Positions 34,971 through 42,317 of a DNA stretch of 42,317 nucleotides are shown piece after piece (the first letter of the stretch is position 1; every line of letters begins with the position of its first letter). The translations under genes and the position numbers were made by a program. The notes below the pieces were generated by a model. It ran no database searches. It worked only from the letters and a program-made list of their open reading frames with translations, and was not told the DNA's origin. Source of the DNA: Spirosoma fluviale (GTDB lineage Bacteria; Bacteroidota; Bacteroidia; Cytophagales; Spirosomataceae); contig CAMCYZ010000007.1 in the NCBI GenBank assembly GCA_945885545.1, positions 1-42,317 on the forward strand. The letters run 5' to 3'.

Positions 34971-37479
34971 ATGAAAGTCTGTAAATTAATTCTATTTCTT
35001 TTCCTCATTTCCTTTAAAAGCTTTTCACAAAATACCGCCAAACCTTGGGCTTATTGGTGGTGGCAAGGTAGTGCTGTTAATAAAGCTGACCTGAGAGCCA
35101 ATCTTCAAAAATATGCAGAGGCGGGCTTTGGAGGTTTACACATTATACCTATCTATGGCGTAAAAGGTGAAGAAAAGAATTTTATTCATTTCCTGAGCCC
35201 GAATTGGCTCGAAATGCTGGAATTTACAGTAAAAGAAGCCAAGAAACTACATCTAGGGATAGATATGACGCTCGGCACAGGCTGGCCTTTTGGCGGAATA
35301 GATATAAAACCCGAGCATGCCGCCAAAACTTTTGACCTCGTTTATGAGGCTGACCAACTCCCTATTCTCAAACCAAAAATCACCAAACAACAAGTTAAAA
35401 GAGCAGCTCCGGGAGCGGAGGGCTTGGTTTTGGACCACTTCGACAAAGCAAGTGTCGAACACTACTTGTCAAAGTTCGACAGCGTTTTTGCTAAAAACAA
35501 TATTGGCATTCGGGCTTTCTATAATGACTCTTACGAGGTGTATGGAGCAGATTGGACGGAGCACTTTTTCGAGAAGTTTAAAAGTAAACGTGGCTATGAG
35601 CTAGGAGAACATCTCAATATCTTTGAAAATAAAACAACATTTACAGAAGAAGAAAAACAAATATACTCTGATTATCAACTGACTATTTCAGATTTGCTTT
35701 TGGAAGAATTCACTCAGCCTTACGCGGCTTTTGCAAAAAAATATGGTAAACTCAGCCGAAATGAGTCGCATGGTTCTCCGGGCAATGTTTTGGATTTATA
35801 TGCTGCCAATTCAATTCCTGAAACAGAATTTTTTGGCTCAAAACCATTTGATATTCCGCTTTATAGACAAGACCCTGAATATAGTGAAAAGCAATTTGGC
35901 AAGCCCAACAAAATGGTGCTCAAATTGGCTTCTTCACCAGCAAATATTTTTGGCAAAAAACTGGTGAGTTCAGAAACTGCAACTTGGCTAGGGAATCATT
36001 TCAAGGTGAGCTTATCACAGGTTAAACCTATAATAGATGAGTCATTTATGGGTGGAGTAAATCATATTTTCTACCACGGAGCCAATTACACGCCTGTAGG
36101 TGCATCATGGCCAGGCTGGATGTTTTATGCATCAACTAATTTTAATTTCAACTCGCACTTTTGGAACGAACTCCCGCTAATCAACAAATACATAGAAAAC
36201 TGTCAGGATTTACTTCAAAATAGTACTACTGACAATGAAGTTCTAGTATATTTCCCTATTCAGGGACCTTTGGCATAAACCCAAAAAGGGCGTTTATATG
36301 ATGGACGTTCACAATATTGAGAAGAATGGCATTTTCAATGATAAATACCGTCAACTGTTGAAAGATTTAGAAACTGCAGGATATAGTTTTGATTTTGTAT
36401 CCGATTTGCAAATAACCCAAATGGCAGAACAGAAATTAAGCAGGTCAAATTATAAAACAATTATAATTCCAGAGGTAGAATATATGCCAATTCAGACTTT
36501 GCAAGGTATCAAAAAATTAAATTCAGTTGGACTAAAACCCATTTTCGAACAAACACTACCACAAAAAACAACGGGATACTTAAACTTAGAGAAAAATCAG
36601 CAAATTTTCATGAAGGAATTAGCCAGCCTTAAAAATACGGTAAGCACATCGGTTATTTCGAAACTAAAAACACAAATACTAAAGAGAGAAAATATCCAAG
36701 AAAAAGGACTAGATTTTTTGAGAAAAAACTATGAGGATGGACTTTTATATTTCATCGCGAATCAACATCAATTATTTGAAAAGGGAGATTTGACTTTCGA
36801 AAATACATACAAATACAACTATTTATACGACCCAAAAACAAATACATGGCTCGAGATTAAAACAACAAAATCAGGAAATTCAAAAAAGATAAATCTAGAG
36901 TTGAAATCAGGCGAGAGCTTATTTCTATTTTTCTCTAATATCAAAAAAGACAATATAAAACCATATTCAATCAAAATCCATCCGAATAATGTTGATTTGA
37001 GTACCAACTGGAAATTAGTATTCACCGAAGGGAAACCGACAATACCTAACCCTCAAACCCTTTATACGCTCAAATCTTGGACTTTGGTAGACTCTCTTGC
37101 TAGTTTTTATAACGGTTATGGAGAATATCACCGATCTTTCAATCTGTCTGAGAGTGCCATAGGAAAACCAGCTCAAATCACATTGGGTGATGTACGTGAA
37201 ACTGCTGAAGTATGGATTAATGAAGTTAATATTGGAACTGCGTGGAGTTTGCCTTACAATTTAGAAATACCAGAAGGCACACTAAAAAACCAAAATGAAA
37301 TAAAAATTAAGGTAAGGAATTTGTCTGCTAATGAAATTAAATATATGGACATTAAAAAGGTGAACTGGAAGAAGTTCTACGATATAAACATTGTGGATAT
37401 TCAATATAAACCCTTCGACGCATCAAGTTGGAAACCAGTAGATTCTGGCCTTCTCGGGCCAATTACTTTAAAATATTAA
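34971..37479 (+). pseudogene. GH106-type alpha-L-rhamnosidase gene split by a +1 frameshift
   Basis: The ATG at 34971 gives a signal peptide (MKVCKLILFLFLISFKSFSQ), then 'PWAYWWWQGSAVNKADLRANL', 'EAGFGGLHIIPIYGVKG' and 'GTGWPFGG', typical of GH106-like enzymes. The frame ends at TAA 36276-36278. Read in the +1 frame, the DNA continues 'RDLWHKPKKGVYMMDVHN' without a gap, so one extra G in GGG 36263-36265 explains the break. The downstream part ends in a beta-sandwich sugar-binding domain ('VWINEVNIGTAWSLPYNL' to 'DSGLLGPITLKY'). Removing one base gives 835 residues, a normal family length. Two separate proteins of 435 and 393 residues are otherwise predicted. Sequencing error is possible. Confidence 0.82.
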
Positions 37480-37482
37480 GCA

Positions 37483-37512
37483 AAAAAAAGAGTCACAACC
37501 GACTCTTTTTTT
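37483..37512. terminator. Bidirectional Rho-independent terminator
   Basis: AAAAAAAGAGTC (37483-37494) pairs with GACTCTTTTTTT (37501-37512) around a 6-nt loop. A- and T-runs on both sides serve the plus-strand GH106 gene and the minus-strand regulator, which converge here. Confidence 0.88.
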
Positions 37513-37530
37513 ATATCTAACGGAAACTGA

Positions 37531-38694
37531 TTACAATCCTAAACCTGCATACAATTTCACCTCATCTACGCTAATCGTGGCATCACACATAATAACCAAA
37601 CGCTCTACTACGTTGCGTAACTCCCTTACATTTCCAGTCCAAGGGAGATTTTTCATATATTCCATTGCTTCTGGTGAAAACGTCTTAGGTTGATCGCCAT
37701 ATTCTTCAGCAACATCTCCCAAAAACTTTTCAGCCAACAAAGGAATATCGTCTCTACGCTCCGCCAATGGTGGTACGTAAACAGGAATAACATTTAATCT
37801 ATGGTAAAGGTCTTCTCGGAAGTTACCATCGGCTATTTCCTTTTTCAAGTCTTTGTTTGTCGCCGCTATAATCCTTACATTTATCTTTATTTCCTTTTCT
37901 CCACCTACTCGAGTTATCTTGTGTTCTTGCAATGCACGCAAAACTTTAGCCTGAGCAGAAAGACTCATATCACCAATTTCGTCTAAAAAAAGTGTACCAT
38001 TGTCGGCCTGTTCAAACTTACCAATTCTTTGTTTTATAGCTGAGGTAAATGCACCCTTCTCGTGACCAAAGAGTTCACTTTCAATCAACTCAGAAGGTAT
38101 AGCTGCACAGTTGACCTCTACCAACGGTTTTCTCAACCTGTTACTTTTTTCATGTATCTGCTTAGCAACCATCTCTTTACCTGATCCATTTGGCCCAGTA
38201 ACTAAGATTCTTGCCTCCGTAGGAGCTACACGGTTAATGGTTTCTTTTACCTTAGATATTAGAAGTGACTCGCCAACAATTTCGTTTAGCTTGTATACAC
38301 GCCTTTTAAGTGTTTTAATAACTTCAACGTCGTTACTCTTCTCAATGGCATTTCTAACAGTCACCAAAAGTCTGTTCAAGTCTGGTGGCTTGGTGAGAAA
38401 GTCAAACGCTCCCCTTTTGGTAGCCTCTACGGCGTTCTCAACGTTACCAAAAGCAGACACCATCACAAATTGAGTAATAACACCCTCTTCTTTTGCCTTT
38501 AAAAGAACGTCCAATCCATCCATTTTAGGCATTTTGATATCGCACAAAGCAACATCATACAAGCAAGCCAACACCATATCTAGGCCTTCCTGACCATCCT
38601 TGGCTTCGTCCACATCGTAGCCTTCATATTCAAGAATGTCTCTCAGGGCATCTCGTATACTTTTCTCGTCGTCAATTACTAAAATTTTCGCCAT
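37531..38694 (-). CDS. NtrC-like response regulator with REC and AAA+ domains, lacking a C-terminal HTH
   Basis: This is a 387-residue protein. The receiver domain spans residues 1-120 with phosphoacceptor Asp52 in CDIKMPKMDG and Lys102. The sigma-54-type AAA+ domain spans about 138-370 with Walker A GPNGSGKE (167-174), Walker B LFLDE (235-239) and 'NVRELRNVVERL'. Two departures from NtrC: the sigma-54 contact loop reads GAFTSA (214-219) instead of GAFTGA, and the protein ends 30 residues after the AAA+ core with no Fis-type helix-turn-helix. Close relatives of this length appear typical of Cytophagales (from memory). It may act without direct DNA binding. No histidine kinase gene is adjacent. 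Confidence 0.9.
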   Translation of the reverse strand: MAKILVIDDEKSIRDALRDILEYEGYDVDEAKDGQEGLDMVLACLYDVALCDIKMPKMDGLDVLLKAKEEGVITQFVMVSAFGNVENAVEATKRGAFDFLTKPPDLNRLLVTVRNAIEKSNDVEVIKTLKRRVYKLNEIVGESLLISKVKETINRVAPTEARILVTGPNGSGKEMVAKQIHEKSNRLRKPLVEVNCAAIPSELIESELFGHEKGAFTSAIKQRIGKFEQADNGTLFLDEIGDMSLSAQAKVLRALQEHKITRVGGEKEIKINVRIIAATNKDLKKEIADGNFREDLYHRLNVIPVYVPPLAERRDDIPLLAEKFLGDVAEEYGDQPKTFSPEAMEYMKNLPWTGNVRELRNVVERLVIMCDATISVDEVKLYAGLGL

Positions 38695-38871
38695 GGGATA
38701 AGAAAAAAATCTTTATTGGGTTAATAGAATTATTTGGCAATTTACCCAAAAGCTTTGTAAAAATCGACCTAAATACTCATAATTTGTTACATTATCATAA
38801 ATAATCATGAAAGAAAACCAAAATAAAAACATTGTTCACCATCTTTGGTTTTCTAAAAAAGCAAAAAAATA

Positions 38872-40353
38872 ATGAAGAAAGTAGCGGTAATCGGTAGTGG
38901 ACCTGGAGGACTTGCAGTTGCCATAAGATTGGCCATTTTAAAGTTTGATGTAGAAGTTTTTGAATCTAATGCCCATCCGGGTGGAAAAATTAACGAATTC
39001 CACTCCGAAGGTTTTCGATTTGATGGCGGTCCATCACTTTTTACGCTCCCCGCTCTAGTTGATGAGCTCTTTGAACTTGCTGGTAAAAACCCTAAAGACT
39101 ACTTTAATTACCAAAAACTAGACGAAGTCTGCAGATATTTTTGGGAAGACCAAACACGCCTGACCGTTTCGGCTGACAACCATGATTTTGACAACAGGGT
39201 ATCTGAAGTACTAAACGAAAAGCCAGGAAAAATACTTAATTACCTCAAAGAAAGTGCATTCAAATATGAAATCCTTAGTGGTTTATTTATTCATAAAAGT
39301 CTTCACAAACTTTCTACATGGCTGAGTAAAGATGCCTTTAGAGGCTACCTAAATATCTTTAGTATGGGTATTTTCGACACTTTTAATAGTTTTAATAAGC
39401 AATCGTTTTCAAATCCTAAAACCGTTCAGTTATTTAATCGCTACGCCACTTACAACGGATCTAGTCCATATAATACACCCGCTACTATGAGCATAATTCC
39501 ACATTTGGAATATAATATTGGGGCATTTTTACCTGAAAAGGGCATGTATCAAATAGCCGATGCCCTTCATAAACTCGCCCTTGAACTTGGAGTAAAGTTT
39601 CATTTCAATTCCAAAGTCGAGCGAATAGTCGTGGCAAACAAGTTGGCAACGGCTTTAAAAACGATTAACGGAGAACTGAAAAAATTTGATGCGGTGGTGA
39701 GTAATATGGACGTAACGCCTACCTATCTAAAACTCATGCCCGACCAAAAACCGCCGATGAAAACTCTTAACCAAGAAAAAAGTGGTTCTGGATTAATATT
39801 TTATTGGGGAATTAATAGAGAATTTAAAGAACTGGGTTTACATAATATCTTATTTAGCAAAGACTATGAGAAAGAGTTTAACCATCAATTCGGGCTAAAA
39901 GATATTTTTGATGACCCCACCATCTACATCAATATCACCAGTAAAATCATCCCCTCAGATGCTCCCGAAGGATCAGAAAACTGGTTTGTGCTTATAAATG
40001 CCCCGTCAAACACTGGGCAAGAATGGGAAGCAATTACACAAAAGACAAAAAAAGCTATTCTTGAAAAAATAAAAAGAACACTTCATATTGACCTAGAACC
40101 ACATATTGTAACCGAAAGAATCCTAGACCCTGTAAAAATAGAAACAAATACAGCGAGTAGTCAAGGGGCTTTATATGGTAACAGTTCAAATAACAAATAT
40201 GCGGCATTCCTTCGACATCCCAATTTTTCAAAAGAAATCCAAAACCTATTCTTTGTAGGCGGAAGTGTTCACCCTGGTGGCGGAATTCCACTTGCAATTT
40301 CATCCGCTAAAATCACTTCGGCAATTTTGGCACGAAGTTTAAAATATCAATAA
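38872..40353 (+). CDS. crtD: Carotenoid desaturase of the CrtI/CrtD family, probably CrtD-like
   Basis: This is a 493-residue FAD enzyme: 'VAVIGSGPGGLAVAIRL' (GxGxxG at 8-13), 'FESNAHPGGKINEFHSEGFRFDGGPSLFTLP' near 34-64 and the C-terminal 'NLFFVGGSVHPGGGIPLAISSAKI'. The segments 'KLDEVCRYFWED' and 'LFNRYATYNGSSPY' resemble the 1-hydroxycarotenoid 3,4-desaturase (CrtD) branch more than phytoene desaturase, suggesting a flexirubin- or saproxanthin/myxol-type carotenoid route. CrtI remains an alternative. The gene is isolated, with no crtB or crtZ in the window, and is divergent from the response regulator. Confidence 0.85.
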   Translation: MKKVAVIGSGPGGLAVAIRLAILKFDVEVFESNAHPGGKINEFHSEGFRFDGGPSLFTLPALVDELFELAGKNPKDYFNYQKLDEVCRYFWEDQTRLTVSADNHDFDNRVSEVLNEKPGKILNYLKESAFKYEILSGLFIHKSLHKLSTWLSKDAFRGYLNIFSMGIFDTFNSFNKQSFSNPKTVQLFNRYATYNGSSPYNTPATMSIIPHLEYNIGAFLPEKGMYQIADALHKLALELGVKFHFNSKVERIVVANKLATALKTINGELKKFDAVVSNMDVTPTYLKLMPDQKPPMKTLNQEKSGSGLIFYWGINREFKELGLHNILFSKDYEKEFNHQFGLKDIFDDPTIYINITSKIIPSDAPEGSENWFVLINAPSNTGQEWEAITQKTKKAILEKIKRTLHIDLEPHIVTERILDPVKIETNTASSQGALYGNSSNNKYAAFLRHPNFSKEIQNLFFVGGSVHPGGGIPLAISSAKITSAILARSLKYQ

Positions 40354-41000
40354 TTTGACCATAAAATAAACAATTATAGTTTTTTGGGAAGTATTTAATA
40401 AGTAAAACACTTTCAAAAATTATAAAAATATTTAACAATGCCTAACATCTTAAATAAACGACTAGCTAGAAACAATTAATTACTTCCAGCGGTGAAAAAC
40501 ACGACAACATAAAGCCGCTTTAATTCAAAACTTAAAAAAAACTTTTGACTTTGATGGTATAGCCATTACCTTATTTTTGAAGAAAACAACATGACCGCCG
40601 AAAAACTCTACACCGGCAAAGTAAGATTGACCAAGAAACCCAAATCTATTCTTTATAAAATAACAGCAGATTATCAATTCAAAACGTACCCGTCTACAAA
40701 AGAGCCGGTAAAAAAATATCGAAGCATCCAGTTACAGCTTCGTTTATAAGTGAGTTGGCTTAAGTGCAAGTTAACTGATAATAGTAATCAAAAGAAATCT
40801 TCATTTTTGGGAGATATTCTTTTTTTACGTTTTTAGATTCCCTTTTAATCAAAAAAGAAATTGCCCTCTAATATTTATTGTTTTTTTTCGTATTAAATGG
40901 GCATGGTTTTTGTAAAATTATTTAAAACACTAAATTGACGTTTAACAGTTGTTTAATAACTCAACAATTTGTCCAAAACCTATTTTTAATTAAAAACAAA
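40354..41000. other. 647-nt AT-rich region with one doubtful small ORF
   Basis: No recognised gene, repeat or strong terminator was seen. It contains a 52-codon ORF (40591-40749) and, just before the DUF937 start, TATTTTTA (40981-40988), a one-base miss from the -7 consensus. An in-frame TTG at 40935 would extend the next protein by 22 residues of non-conserved character and is not preferred. Confidence 0.5.
40591..40749 (+). CDS. Possible small basic protein of 52 residues, unrecognised
   Basis: ATG at 40591 opens a lysine-rich 52-residue frame starting 'MTAEKLYTGKVRLTKKPKSI' and ending 'YRSIQLQLRL'. It has no signal or membrane segment, and no Shine-Dalgarno sequence is evident, as is normal in Bacteroidota. 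Composition (regular alternation in 'YKITADYQFKTY') looks protein-like and not random, but it could be the degraded end of a larger gene. No family is recognised. Confidence 0.25.
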   Translation: MTAEKLYTGKVRLTKKPKSILYKITADYQFKTYPSTKEPVKKYRSIQLQLRL

Positions 41001-42293
41001 ATGGATTTTTTATCAAAAATAAAAAGCAATATTTCAGCTAAAACTGTTGAAAACTTATCCTCATTCTTAGGAGAAAACCTCCCTGAGGTGGAGTCTGGCC
41101 TTGGTCTTAGCCTAAATTCTTTCTTTGCGGGCTTGTTAAAATATGCAGATTCGGATGTAGAACTTACAAATATAATCAATGTACTCAACGACGGCGGACA
41201 TACCGGCGACATCTTCAACAATATCGAGTCGTTTTCTAGTAATTTTGAAAAAACACAGCTCCTTGTCACTATCGGAAACAATATTTCGGCACATTTTCTT
41301 GGCAAAAAAGTCCCACTTTTAGTGGAGAAAATATCCGATATATCAGAGGTACGAAAAACCAGTGCCGCTTCTTTATTGAGCCTTTCTGCACCAATAATTT
41401 TGGGATCTATAGGCAAAACCATGAAAGAAGGAAACCTAGATTTGGCAGGTCTAAGAAATCACTTTAAAGATATCAACGAAGGAGTCATAAATGCACTGCC
41501 ACCAGCCATAAACAACATATTTCAATTTAAAAAGACCTCGAATAACTCCTATCCTACAACCACAACACCCGCAAAGCCACAAAAAGATAAAAAAGATAAA
41601 AAAACCAATTGGGCGGTAGTATTACCTTGGGTGATATTGGGCATAGCTGGACTATCTGCCTTATACTATGCCAAATTCGCAACAAAAAATACGCTTACCG
41701 TTCCAAATGAGCAAACTATTGTTACCGAAAAACCAGACACTGACCTGAAATCAGAGGATTTTCTTCCCGACTCTTCAGTGGCTGCCTTACCCGTCGAAAA
41801 AAATATTGTACCTGTTGAGTCTTCCGAGGAAATAAAAAGTACCGAAATAGCAGTATTTAACAAACCTCAGGAAAATATAAAAATTGAAAGTTCGACTACG
41901 AAGGAAAAAACTAAAACAACGCCGATAACAGAAAATAATACCACTAAAAGCATTGTAGATAAACTATCAGAGAAAAAATCTACCGCTACAAAGACAGAGG
42001 AAGTAAAAACTCCAAATGGATGGAGCACATTAAACGGCAATGTGTTCAAGAAAAACAGTGCTGAAATCACTAGCTTCAAGCTAGTTAATACTATTGTAAA
42101 TCAATTAATATACTCATCAAAAACAATCAAAATTTCTCCGCTCGCAGGCAGGGACAGAACTTTGGGTGAAGACAGAGCTTATGCTTTGAGAGACGTATTG
42201 ATTGAAAACGGAATTTCAGAGAACCAAATAACCATTTCATCTGCCGTTTCAGGGGAAAATCCCAACAGAATTGTCTACAGAATTGTCAATTGA
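41001..42293 (+). CDS. DUF937 protein with single transmembrane helix and OmpA-like C-terminal domain
   Basis: This is a 430-residue protein from ATG 41001 (MDFLSKIKSNISAKTVENLS). Residues 1-175 are a DUF937-like helical domain ('ISEVRKTSAASLLSLSAPIILGSIGKTM'). A Lys-rich stretch precedes one transmembrane helix at about 205-227 (WAVVLPWVILGIAGLSALYY). A Thr/Lys/Glu-rich linker of about 110 residues follows, then a C-terminal region ('SKTIKISPLAGRDRTLGEDRAYALRDVLIENGISENQITI') with the OmpA-like peptidoglycan-binding pattern of basic residues. This suggests an inner-membrane protein with a cytosolic DUF937 part and a periplasmic OmpA-like part. Bacteroidota have other DUF937-OmpA fusions. Function unknown. 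Confidence 0.82.
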   Translation: MDFLSKIKSNISAKTVENLSSFLGENLPEVESGLGLSLNSFFAGLLKYADSDVELTNIINVLNDGGHTGDIFNNIESFSSNFEKTQLLVTIGNNISAHFLGKKVPLLVEKISDISEVRKTSAASLLSLSAPIILGSIGKTMKEGNLDLAGLRNHFKDINEGVINALPPAINNIFQFKKTSNNSYPTTTTPAKPQKDKKDKKTNWAVVLPWVILGIAGLSALYYAKFATKNTLTVPNEQTIVTEKPDTDLKSEDFLPDSSVAALPVEKNIVPVESSEEIKSTEIAVFNKPQENIKIESSTTKEKTKTTPITENNTTKSIVDKLSEKKSTATKTEEVKTPNGWSTLNGNVFKKNSAEITSFKLVNTIVNQLIYSSKTIKISPLAGRDRTLGEDRAYALRDVLIENGISENQITISSAVSGENPNRIVYRIVN

Positions 42294-42317
42294 TACAATT
42301 TAACTTGATTTATTTCT

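Noticed and set aside
36261-36300. Programmed ribosomal frameshift in the GH106 gene
   Set aside because: No slippery heptamer or downstream pseudoknot is apparent; a plain one-base insertion is simpler.
40935-41000. Upstream TTG start extending the DUF937 protein
   Set aside because: The added 22 residues have no family resemblance and ATG 41001 begins the conserved domain.
1-42317. Insertion sequences or phage genes
   Set aside because: No transposase, integrase or phage structural gene was recognised on either strand.

Overview
The window is AT-rich chromosomal DNA from a member of the Bacteroidota, most likely a pigmented aerobic Cytophagales-type organism. Evidence for this: a SusC/SusD pair, several large surface-type VCBS/ASPIC lipoproteins, a DUF3276 (PUR-alpha-like) protein, a Bacteroidota-type PurM, a CrtD-like carotenoid desaturase, and TAnnTTTG promoter elements 19-35 nt upstream of at least six start codons. 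The genus cannot be fixed from the sequence alone.

Layout. (1) 1-19276 is a polysaccharide-utilisation neighbourhood: the end of a SusC transporter, a SusD lipoprotein, two ~1,070-1,090 residue VCBS/ASPIC lipoproteins, two related FG-GAP/PQQ-type propeller proteins (one broken by an in-frame TGA), a GH26 mannanase-type hydrolase with a small secreted DUF1349-like protein, a sortilin-like Asp-box protein, and a cellobiose 2-epimerase-type protein carrying a signal peptide. GH26 plus epimerase point to beta-mannan as substrate. Between 2732 and 14582 the propeller genes form a mirror-image arrangement centred near 7588. (2) 19286-22389 holds small housekeeping genes (YbjQ, DUF58, RlpA, DUF3276) and a toxin-antitoxin pair whose PIN toxin is frameshifted. 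(3) 22386-29860 is a compact six-gene minus-strand operon: GMC oxidoreductase, its gluconate-dehydrogenase-subunit-3-like partner, a TonB-dependent receptor, a glycerophosphodiesterase, a GH3-type adenylating enzyme and an NAD(P)-binding oxidoreductase. (4) 29861-30838 is a decayed strip with a dispersed repeat, a remnant of an AlgI-type MBOAT acyltransferase and tRNA-Arg(CCG). (5) 30878-34715 contains an acyl-CoA thioesterase, a tight DUF1361/DgkA/membrane protein/winged-helix operon, and purM. (6) 34971-42293 contains a GH106-type rhamnosidase gene split by one extra G, an NtrC-like regulator lacking a DNA-binding domain, the carotenoid desaturase, and a DUF937/OmpA-like membrane protein.

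How the parts fit. The first 19 kb looks like outer-membrane capture (SusC/D), surface or periplasmic cleavage (GH26) and epimerisation of released disaccharides, with VCBS and Asp-box propellers as probable binding or scaffold proteins of unknown exact role. The GMC operon looks like a periplasmic oxidation system coupled to uptake. Three otherwise well-preserved genes carry single-base lesions (TGA at 7408, a frameshift near 19985, an extra G near 36264). Either several accessory functions are decaying in this strain or the assembly contains point errors; the sequence alone cannot decide.
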